A stretch of DNA of 5,494 nt from Stercoripulliclostridium_A sp963642145 (GTDB taxonomy: Bacteria; Bacillota; Clostridia; Christensenellales; DTU072). This document shows, piece after piece, positions 1-5,455 of the stretch (positions are counted from its first letter, which is position 1; each line of letters starts with the position of its first letter). A program made the position numbers and the translations under genes. The DNA lies in assembly GCA_963642145.1 (NCBI GenBank), contig CAVIFU010000073.1:1-5494 (forward strand), given 5' to 3'. The notes beneath the pieces were generated by a model. The model saw nothing but the letters and a program-made list of their open reading frames with translations. It searched no databases and was not told the origin of the DNA.

Positions 1-86
1 ATCCTTTACCGCGTCCCAACGGGACGCGTATATCACCGCTGCCGTCAGGCAGTGTATATCACCGCGCCCAACGGGCGCGTATATTA
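1..86 (-). repeat. Left hairpin-array repeat, three units, cap at outer end
   Basis: Three GC-rich hairpins are separated by the linker GTATATCA (TGATATAC on the minus strand). Stems are 10-17/21-28 (loop AAC), 39-43/48-52 (loop GTCA) and 63-69/73-79 (loop AAC). Units are 25-27 bp: 9-35, 36-61 and 62-86, the last with a degenerate linker GTATATTA. The outer end is ATCCTTTACCG (1-11), the exact reverse complement of the outer end of the right array at 5385-5395. Stem sequences differ between units while pairing is kept. Read on the minus strand, the array begins 11 bp after the stop codon of the 102-aa gene, so it would lie in that transcript's 3' region. It may extend beyond the window edge. 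Function unknown: a 3'-end RNA structure, a protein-binding palindrome or a non-autonomous mobile repeat are all possible. Confidence 0.85.
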
Positions 87-97
87 AGCACTATGAT

Positions 98-406
98 TTA
101 TTTATTACATGTCCCCTTAATTGCGAGATCCATTAGTATCCTCATCATTTCCGGGCTGAGCATACCGTTTATGCTCGTCATATTCGGGTTTGCGCGCTCG
201 TGTTCTCTCGTGTTCGCGCGTTGATTTCCGCCAAAAACATTTTTCAGCATATCCATGGGATTGCCGCTTGAATTGTTTTTATTACCGTTCATTGCACTCA
301 TCAAATTCATGACGGAAGCAACGTCCATACCTCCGCCGTTATTGCCGTTAGTTTTGTTACCGCCGCTAAAAGCCATAAGTAGCGGTAGCATACTCATCAG
401 ATCCAT
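98..406 (-). CDS. Small Met/Asn/Gly-rich protein of unknown function (102 aa)
   Basis: Not recognised. The 102-aa product has three imperfect modules, each opening with MD plus a short hydrophobic, Met/Leu-rich helix-like stretch and ending in a Gly/Asn-rich spacer: residues 1-26, 27-50 and 51 to about 60 (MDLMSMLPLLMAFSGGN, MDVASVMNLMSAMNGN, MDMLKNVFGGN). A charged linker (QRANTREHERANPN) follows, then a C-terminal helix LSPEMMRILMDLA (83-95). There is no convincing signal peptide or transmembrane segment, although residues 4-13 are hydrophobic. The start ATG (404-406) lies one nucleotide after the stop of the upstream 84-aa gene, and its Shine-Dalgarno AAAGGAG (411-417, minus strand) lies inside that gene's end, so the two are almost certainly translationally coupled. 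A good ribosome binding site and operon placement argue that it is a real gene despite low complexity. The hairpin array at 1-86 follows its stop. Confidence 0.75.
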   Translation of the reverse strand: MDLMSMLPLLMAFSGGNKTNGNNGGGMDVASVMNLMSAMNGNKNNSSGNPMDMLKNVFGGNQRANTREHERANPNMTSINGMLSPEMMRILMDLAIKGTCNK

Positions 407-407
407 A

Positions 408-662
408 TCACTCCTTTAATCCGTCTACGAGATCGTTTAACTTGTCCGCTTGCTCGGGCGTGAGTAGTGGCGCGACTTTGGCGCGTATATCGTCCAATAT
501 GCCGTTATTTAGTTCGCCTTCGGCTCTTCCGCGTTCCGCCGTTCGAAGAAGTTCGCGCATGAGCTCTTCTTCATTCATAGCGGAGTATTTGGTTATTGCC
601 TCTTCGGGACTGAGATTGGGTTTATTTTTGTTTTTACGCTTGATGTAATCGTTAATATTCAT
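408..662 (-). CDS. Small charged helical protein of unknown function (84 aa)
   Basis: Not recognised with certainty. The 84-aa product is soluble, charged and mostly helical in appearance. It has a basic N-terminus (DYIKRKNKNKPN), then LSPEEAITKYSAMNEEELMRELL (17-39), an ERGRAEGELNNGILDDI segment (43-59) and a C-terminal LLTPEQADKLNDLVDGLK (66-83). My impression, from memory only, is that many Clostridia encode similar short proteins (an EELM-ELL helix followed by a P-L-L-TPEQ-L helix) next to a Met/Gly-rich partner; no function is known to me. The start ATG at 660-662 has GAGG at 668-671 with a 5-nt spacer. It is first of a two-gene unit with the 102-aa gene (1-nt gap, sequence TGATATG). No convincing sigma-A promoter is visible on the minus strand of 663-800. 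A TATTAT-like box at 677-682 would start the RNA inside the Shine-Dalgarno sequence, so it is doubtful. Confidence 0.85.
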   Translation of the reverse strand: MNINDYIKRKNKNKPNLSPEEAITKYSAMNEEELMRELLRTAERGRAEGELNNGILDDIRAKVAPLLTPEQADKLNDLVDGLKE

Positions 663-726
663 ATTCGCCTCGAGACATAATATGCGTATACTTGACTAAA
701 TGCCATTGATTCACAAAAAATTCACG

Positions 727-748
727 GTTAATTCCGTTGGTGTTAATT
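727..748 (+). promoter_or_regulatory. Heptamer direct repeat upstream of promoter (possible operator)
   Basis: GTTAATT occurs at 727-733 and again at 742-748, a 15-bp period, ending 8 bp before the -35 box at 757. SARP-type regulators are known to bind spaced heptamer direct repeats near the -35 region, classically with a period near 11 bp. Since the downstream gene encodes a SARP/BTAD-type protein, this could be an autoregulatory site. The motif is AT-rich and short, so chance occurrence is quite possible. Confidence 0.25.
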
Positions 749-756
749 AAATATTG

Positions 757-785
757 TTGACAAAGTTTTACTAATATTTTACAAT
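757..785 (+). promoter_or_regulatory. Sigma-A promoter of the regulator/RNA-modification operon
   Basis: A perfect -35 TTGACA (757-762) is followed after exactly 17 bp by a 5-of-6 match -10, TACAAT (780-785). Transcription should begin near 792, leaving a leader of about 38 nt before the ATG at 830. This is the only strong promoter I see in the divergent region. It would serve all three plus-strand genes, since no other promoter-sized gap exists up to 5204. Confidence 0.85.
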
Positions 786-819
786 AGATATAACTATTAT
801 TTTTGCCCGGGAGGGAAAC

Positions 820-824
820 GGAGG
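820..824 (+). promoter_or_regulatory. Ribosome binding site fixing the start at 830
   Basis: GGAGG lies 5 nt before the ATG at 830. An upstream in-frame TTG at 803 would extend the protein by 9 residues, but it lies only about 11 nt after the predicted transcription start and is preceded by AT-only sequence with no ribosome binding site. The ATG at 830 is therefore preferred. Confidence 0.8.
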
Positions 825-829
825 CGCGC

Positions 830-3616
830 ATGTTAGATTCGGAAGTCAACTCTGTCATTAACGATATTATGACCAGCGAGGCGAGTTCGGTATTCCTAAT
901 CTGTCCTGCGGAATACAACCGCATAGATCTTTTACGTGAGCTATGCAACAGGTATTACAAATATTACCGTTTTAATCCCGTAATCGATGATTTTTCGAGG
1001 CTGAGCGTCACTATCGGCGAAAAGGTTTTGGACAAAGACGATCCCAAGCTTACGCTTATCAAGGGCGCCGACGTGTGCGAACACGGCGGTACCACGGCGG
1101 CTCTTTCCGCCGTGCTCAAAAACATCGAGTCCGAGGAGCGCGGCATACTGTTTGTGTTCGACGCCATCAATTTACTTGCCGAGGATTACGATTATTCCGA
1201 ATTCATATATTTGATTAAGCACGCGCCGCGCAATCTCAAAATTGTGCTTTCGGCAACGGCTTATTTCAAGATGGATTTTTCCAAATTAGATCCGACATAT
1301 CCGCTGATTATCGACGAAAAGGGGCTTGCGCTCAAACGCTCGTTATATACCTACAAGGAGTATTTGGCAGGCTTGGACGACGATCAAAAGGCGTTTTTGA
1401 GTTACGTGGCGGGGTTCCCGTTCGTCAGCGGCAGCACGGTATCGAGTTTTTTGCCGGAAGGCGAAGCCGTTCTTAAATTCCTTGCGCGCAGAGGCGTATA
1501 CGCCTACCAATATTCCGTCGGCGCGGACGAGTGCTACGTTTTGGAGAGCGGACTCAGGGAGTATCTTTTGAGCCTTGACGGATGCGAAGGCAAAGATTAC
1601 GCGGCGATAAGCTACGAAGACAGATATTTCCGTGGCGTTATCGAGCGCGGAGCATTGACGCGCGACTTGACGCTTGCGCTGTATCTCCATAGACTTGACT
1701 ATGCCGAGATAATGATAGAAAACAGATGTTCGCGCAACGCGTCCATATTCGAGCTCTATTCCTACGCCAAGGCGCACGTCAATCTCATTTGCGAATCAAT
1801 CGTACCGGGAGACGCCAAAGGGCTCAATTTACTGCTTGCGTTTGCTTACGCGTTCAAAGGCACCGACCTCTACGACGTAGTTATGAGCGAGGAACTCCTC
1901 CGCGAGTTTGACCAAGAAGGAATGGCGGATTACCTCTATTACGGAGCTTTGTGGATACTCATTTCCGCCCTTGACAGAGAAAACGATTCTGCCAAAATTG
2001 ATAAATACGTCGGTATTATCAAAGGGTTGTCGGATTCCGGCAAGATTCAAAAGGAAAACTTGATTTTAGCCTTGACCTATACCGATAACCGCATGGCGCG
2101 CAAGTTTTTCAGCCTTGCCGACGCCGAGAATCGCTTGCATGATCCGGAAGCGAAAAAGGCAATTTGGTATCCCAAATACGCAGAAGTGATAGCCCTACAA
2201 TACGCAAAAGTGGGCAATTACCGCAAGGCGGTCGGCATTACGGAAGAGCTCAAAGAAGTGTTGCCCGGCTACATTGCGCCGTCCAAAATCAAGGCAGCCA
2301 AGCTGTTTTCGGATGGTCCGGACGCATGCTTTGACGGAATTCGGGAATCCATAGAATACGCTCGTGAGAGGAACGATTACAGCGAGATGGCTTTGCTTTA
2401 TGCGGTAATGGCTGTCGGCAATTATCACAAAGGCGACGATGAAGCGTCGGAAAGATTCATCAAGGGCGCCATGGCGTTTACGTCGGATGGCAAGGACGAC
2501 ATGTCGAGGTTTTTCGCGATAATGGCGCGTTCGTTGCTTTTATCCCTCAAAGGCGATGTGGAAAGGGCTATTCGCATTGCCAAGCTGTCGTTGATGTACG
2601 CAGAGCGGTACTATCCGCAATTCGTGGTTCAGACTGCGGCGGCTTACGCATACGCTTTATACAAGATGGGCGATAACGAGGCGGCGTACACCTACGCTTT
2701 GCGCGCGGTACAGGCGTCGGGCGGCAACCGTTCGTGCGCTTGGATGCTTGCAACCGGCATTGTCGCAAACCACTTGTTCTCCGCGGGAGACATGCGCGAT
2801 ATCGACAATATCGTAGGCAACATGTTCAGGGTAGTGGAGTCACACGGACTAACGATGGTTGTCGCAAGTTTTTCCGAAGACGTATTCTCACAACTGTTGT
2901 CCTATGCCAAGTTAAAGGGCATCGAGCCGGGAGCCATAGCCAAGATTGACGCGCTCATAGCCGAGGGCAGGAATGCGCCTCCACCGCAGAACGTACTCAA
3001 AGTGCGCATGTTCGGCGACGTGGTAGTTACGGCGAACGGCGAATCGATACAGTGGAAGACGCGCAAGTCCAAGGAGTTATTCCTGCATTACATTTTGGCA
3101 GGACCGATGGGCATAGACCGCAACGTCATTATCGATTATTTATGGAAGGGCTACTTGTACGAGAGCGCCATAAACAATTTGAAGACAACCAACAATATAA
3201 TTCGCAACACGCTTACACGGCACAACATCGATTTCAAGTTGCAGTACGTCAATTCGCGTTACATTTTGACTATCGACAACGTAGACAGCGACTACGATCA
3301 ATACAAGCAGGCTTTGAATAATTTCAACAAAACGGACGATATCCCAAAGAAGATGCAGTACATGCGCAAGATGATAGACCTATACAAAGCCGACCTTGCG
3401 ACGGACTTGACGGTACCGGACTTCCAACACGAGCGCATAAGCGTCAAACAAGAGATGATAATTACTTTGCTCAAATTCGTGCGACTCCTTACCAAAGAAG
3501 AGGAGTACACAGAGGCAAAGAGCTTTTTAGGCGGACTTATACTCATAGACAGGAACAACGACTACACCGCGATGATGTCGGAACTTGACAGATACATTCA
3601 GCTTACCGGTAATTGA
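830..3616 (+). CDS. MalT-like regulator with degenerate STAND NTPase, helical repeats and C-terminal SARP/BTAD output domain
   Basis: Large (928 aa) cytoplasmic, probable transcriptional regulator. Residues 1-160 resemble a MalT/AfsR STAND NTPase. PAEYNRIDLL (26-35) aligns by eye with the usual PAGYGKTTLL P-loop but has lost both Gly, the Lys and the Thr. A Walker-B-like strand ILFVFDAINLL (106-116) keeps D111 but has Ala where a second Asp is usual. Residues 170-250 look like the NTPase-associated winged helix (LESGLREYLLS, 238-248, in place of the family's H-LFREFL). Residues 260-710 are helical with TPR-like pairs, for example 450-475 and 560-635. Residues 723-813 form an OmpR/SARP-type winged helix (LKVRMFGDVVV, then a region around DYLWKG), followed by a BTAD domain at 819-926 (DSDYDQYKQAL, LYKADLATDL, HERISVKQEM). 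Unlike classical SARPs, the DNA-binding part is C-terminal, as in MalT. First gene of an operon with the methyltransferase and pseudouridine synthase. DNA targets and ligand unknown; an autoregulatory role is possible. Confidence 0.85.
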   Translation: MLDSEVNSVINDIMTSEASSVFLICPAEYNRIDLLRELCNRYYKYYRFNPVIDDFSRLSVTIGEKVLDKDDPKLTLIKGADVCEHGGTTAALSAVLKNIESEERGILFVFDAINLLAEDYDYSEFIYLIKHAPRNLKIVLSATAYFKMDFSKLDPTYPLIIDEKGLALKRSLYTYKEYLAGLDDDQKAFLSYVAGFPFVSGSTVSSFLPEGEAVLKFLARRGVYAYQYSVGADECYVLESGLREYLLSLDGCEGKDYAAISYEDRYFRGVIERGALTRDLTLALYLHRLDYAEIMIENRCSRNASIFELYSYAKAHVNLICESIVPGDAKGLNLLLAFAYAFKGTDLYDVVMSEELLREFDQEGMADYLYYGALWILISALDRENDSAKIDKYVGIIKGLSDSGKIQKENLILALTYTDNRMARKFFSLADAENRLHDPEAKKAIWYPKYAEVIALQYAKVGNYRKAVGITEELKEVLPGYIAPSKIKAAKLFSDGPDACFDGIRESIEYARERNDYSEMALLYAVMAVGNYHKGDDEASERFIKGAMAFTSDGKDDMSRFFAIMARSLLLSLKGDVERAIRIAKLSLMYAERYYPQFVVQTAAAYAYALYKMGDNEAAYTYALRAVQASGGNRSCAWMLATGIVANHLFSAGDMRDIDNIVGNMFRVVESHGLTMVVASFSEDVFSQLLSYAKLKGIEPGAIAKIDALIAEGRNAPPPQNVLKVRMFGDVVVTANGESIQWKTRKSKELFLHYILAGPMGIDRNVIIDYLWKGYLYESAINNLKTTNNIIRNTLTRHNIDFKLQYVNSRYILTIDNVDSDYDQYKQALNNFNKTDDIPKKMQYMRKMIDLYKADLATDLTVPDFQHERISVKQEMIITLLKFVRLLTKEEEYTEAKSFLGGLILIDRNNDYTAMMSELDRYIQLTGN

Positions 3617-3617
3617 T

Positions 3618-4487
3618 ATGGAATACAGCAAAGAATGGCGGGATTACCGCGTAATAGCGACCGGAAACGGCTACAAGCTGGAAGATTTCGGCGGAGTGAT
3701 ACTTTTGCGACCAGATCCGCAAATAATATGGCAAGCGCCCTTCGATATGCGCAAATATCCGGGGCTTTGCGCCGTATACGAGAGGAGTTCGACAGGCGGC
3801 GGCGAGTGGGTCAAGCTCAAAAAGATCCCGGAAGAATTCCGCGTGCATTGGCGCGATCTGACTTTTTCGTTGAAGCTGATGGGATTCAAGCATACCGGAG
3901 TATTCCCCGAGCAAGCGTACAATTGGGGGAGAATGACGGATTATATCCAAGGAGCCGGCAGAGAGATCAAAGTATTGAATTTATTTGCTTATACCGGAGG
4001 CGCTACCATAGCTTGTGCGGCGGCGGGTGCCAAAGTTACGCACGTAGACGCAGCCAAAGCGATGTGCGAGCGCGCCGGCGTTAACGCAAGGCTGTCGGGT
4101 TTACAGGATAAACCCATACGTTACATAGTGGATGATTGCGTCAAGTTTGTCGAGCGCGAGATACGCAGGGGCAACCGCTACGACGCCATAATCATGGATC
4201 CGCCGAGTTACGGCAGGGGACCGCGGGGAGAAATGTGGAAGTTGGAAGACAAGATTTACGGACTTGTCGAGCTTACTGCGGGAGTGTTGTCGGACAATCC
4301 GTTGTTTTATCTGATCAACAGCTATACGACGGGACTTCAACCGTCCGTAATGGGCAACGTTTTGGAGCTTGTATTCGGCAAAACGCAACATTTTACCGAA
4401 GCGTACGAAATCGGCTTGCCAACAGAGCAAAAAAATATTATACTTCCTTGCGGAGCCAGCGCGATGATGCGTTTTTCGGAGAAATAA
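3618..4487 (+). CDS. Class I SAM-dependent methyltransferase, COG1092 (RlmI/RlmK-like), probable RNA methyltransferase
   Basis: Predicted to transfer a methyl group from S-adenosylmethionine, most likely to rRNA. The 289-aa protein has the N-terminal family signature KLEDFGGVILLRPDPQIIW (20-38), FPEQAYNW (96-103), the SAM-binding motif I NLFAYTGGAT (121-130), the motif II acidic strand HVDAAK (142-147), and motif IV DPPSYGRGP (194-202). The PUA domain of E. coli RlmI is absent. The NSYTTG segment after motif IV lacks the Cys-rich TCSCS-type motif expected of the RlmI m5C enzyme, so base and site specificity are open. ATG 3618 lies one nucleotide after the regulator stop (TGATATG). No good ribosome binding site precedes it, so translation probably depends on coupling. 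An in-frame TTG at 3585 would add 11 residues overlapping the regulator, but the family signature begins naturally at the ATG. Followed after 3 nt by the pseudouridine synthase. Confidence 0.88.
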   Translation: MEYSKEWRDYRVIATGNGYKLEDFGGVILLRPDPQIIWQAPFDMRKYPGLCAVYERSSTGGGEWVKLKKIPEEFRVHWRDLTFSLKLMGFKHTGVFPEQAYNWGRMTDYIQGAGREIKVLNLFAYTGGATIACAAAGAKVTHVDAAKAMCERAGVNARLSGLQDKPIRYIVDDCVKFVEREIRRGNRYDAIIMDPPSYGRGPRGEMWKLEDKIYGLVELTAGVLSDNPLFYLINSYTTGLQPSVMGNVLELVFGKTQHFTEAYEIGLPTEQKNIILPCGASAMMRFSEK

Positions 4488-4490
4488 CAT

Positions 4491-5204
4491 ATGAATAACG
4501 ATTACTCGGACATTAACATCATATACGAAGATAACCACGTTTTGGTTGTAGTCAAACCGCAGAACGTATCCACATGCGGTGATGAGAGCGGAGACGACAA
4601 TCTCCTCGACATGCTCAAACATTATCTCGTTGACAAGTACCAAAAACCCGGCGAAGCATATCTCGGCTTGGTCCATAGATTGGATCGTCCTACCGGCGGA
4701 GTCATGGTTTTTGCCAAAACGAGCAAAGCGGCGGCAAGATTATCCGAATGCGTCCGCACCGGCGAGTTTGAAAAGAAGTATTTAGCCGTTACTTGCGGTA
4801 CTCCGCGCGAAAAGAAAGGCATCCTCAAAAACGCACTCTACAAGGACGAAAAAAAGAACCTCGTATATTGCGTGCCGCTTACGACGGAAGGAGCCAAAAT
4901 CGCACTCATGGAATACAAGGTGCTCGAATCCAAAAAAGAAATTGCCTTGATAGACGTCAAACTCATTACCGGCAGATCCCATCAAGCGCGAGTACAGCTT
5001 GCCACGCTCACCACTCCGATTTTCGGCGACTACAAGTACGGTCAGGGCAAATCCCCCTTAGGCTACAACTTAGCTCTTTGGGCGTACGAGCTACGTTTTC
5101 CGCATCCCGTCACCAAAGAAGTCATGGTCTTCCGAGTTTATCCACCCATTGAGGACGTTCCATGGAAGTTCTTTGATATAAATACCAAATTAGCAATTAA
5201 GTAG
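4491..5204 (+). CDS. RluA-family pseudouridine synthase (no S4 domain)
   Basis: Isomerises uridine to pseudouridine in rRNA or tRNA; the target cannot be told from sequence. The 237-aa protein is a complete catalytic domain. It has IIYEDNHVLVVVKPQNV (10-26); the catalytic motif HRLDRPTGGVMVFAKT (62-77) with nucleophile Asp65; KKYLAV (95-100); GRSHQARVQLA (161-171, the family's GR-[ST]-HQ-I-R motif with Ala instead of Ile); IFGDYKYG (177-184); and LALWAYELRFPHPVTKE (194-210). No N-terminal S4 RNA-binding domain is present, unlike RluC/RluD, so it resembles the short RluA/TruC-like members. ATG 4491 is preceded by GGAG (4478-4481, 9-nt spacer) inside the end of the methyltransferase gene. Last gene of the operon. 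No U-tract terminator follows its stop; the next structure is the hairpin array at 5262-5395. Confidence 0.93.
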   Translation: MNNDYSDINIIYEDNHVLVVVKPQNVSTCGDESGDDNLLDMLKHYLVDKYQKPGEAYLGLVHRLDRPTGGVMVFAKTSKAAARLSECVRTGEFEKKYLAVTCGTPREKKGILKNALYKDEKKNLVYCVPLTTEGAKIALMEYKVLESKKEIALIDVKLITGRSHQARVQLATLTTPIFGDYKYGQGKSPLGYNLALWAYELRFPHPVTKEVMVFRVYPPIEDVPWKFFDINTKLAIK

Positions 5205-5261
5205 CTTCCCCCTTTATTATATATAAGTACGCGCTTAGACTTACCAACCGTGTATAGCACA

Positions 5262-5395
5262 CAAAATACATCGCTAACGCGACGGTGATATACGCAAGCT
5301 GTGCTTGCGGTGATATACACGTCCCGTTGGGACGCGGAGATATACACGCCCGGTGGGCGCGGTGATATACATCGCCGTTGGCGACGGTAAAGGAT
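5262..5395 (+). repeat. Right hairpin-array repeat, five units, cap at outer end
   Basis: Five hairpins are joined by TGATATAC linkers (starting at 5286, 5311, 5338 as AGATATAC, and 5363), with unit lengths 24-27 bp. Stems: 5271-5274/5279-5282 (loop TAAC), 5293-5299/5303-5309 (TGT), 5320-5325/5329-5334 (GTT), 5347-5351/5355-5359 (GGT) and 5372-5376/5380-5384 (GTT). Most are followed by CGG before the next linker. The array ends in CGGTAAAGGAT (5385-5395), the reverse complement of 1-11. The stem of unit 3 (18 nt, 5320-5337) is identical to that of the left array's outer unit, and unit 4 differs from the left array's inner unit by one loop base, so unit types are shared but in a different order. 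The array starts about 57 bp after the pseudouridine synthase stop and reads in the same sense as that gene. Confidence 0.88.
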
Positions 5396-5427
5396 TCTAA
5401 ATTATAAAAACTTTATATATACTTTTT

Positions 5428-5453
5428 CGGCTCTGTAATACTTTACGGAGCCG
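5428..5453. terminator. Strong hairpin, possible (atypical) terminator
   Basis: CGGCTCTGTAA (5428-5438) pairs with TTACGGAGCCG (5443-5453) around a TACT loop: 11 bp with one G-T wobble. On the plus strand it is followed by ATTTACTCTTG, only a weak U-tract. On the minus strand it is followed by AAAAAG, which is not terminator-like. The T-run lies before the hairpin instead. It could end the three-gene operon after the array, or follow the possible leftward gene whose stop would be at 5456-5458. Confidence 0.45.
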
Positions 5454-5455
5454 AT

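Noticed and set aside
442..648. 68-aa Ser-rich plus-strand frame antisense to the 84-aa gene
   Set aside because: Low-complexity Ser/Arg translation typical of a mirror frame; the minus-strand gene has the ribosome binding site and operon context.
677..682. TATTAT -10 box for the leftward gene pair
   Set aside because: No acceptable -35 at 16-18 bp, and the RNA would start within the Shine-Dalgarno sequence. The true promoter of this pair is not identified.
803..829. TTG start at 803 for the regulator
   Set aside because: It lies about 11 nt after the predicted transcription start with no ribosome binding site, whereas ATG 830 has GGAGG at 5 nt.
652..948. 98-aa minus-strand reading frame across the divergent region
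   Set aside because: It overlaps the start of both flanking genes and the promoter, has no ribosome binding site or recognisable domain, and is best explained as chance.
1343..1777. 144-aa minus-strand reading frame inside the regulator
   Set aside because: Antisense to a well-supported coding region, with no domain, promoter or ribosome binding site.
3585..3617. TTG start at 3585 for the methyltransferase
   Set aside because: It would overlap the regulator gene by 32 nt and add residues before the family signature; ATG 3618 gives a natural start and a tight junction.
4101..4676. 191-aa minus-strand reading frame across methyltransferase and pseudouridine synthase
   Set aside because: Opposite strand of two genes with clear catalytic motifs; the translation shows no family features.
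5262..5395. CRISPR array
   Set aside because: The regularly spaced 25-27 bp units suggested it, but the conserved part is only an 8-bp linker and the variable parts are self-complementary and too short to be spacers. No cas genes are present.
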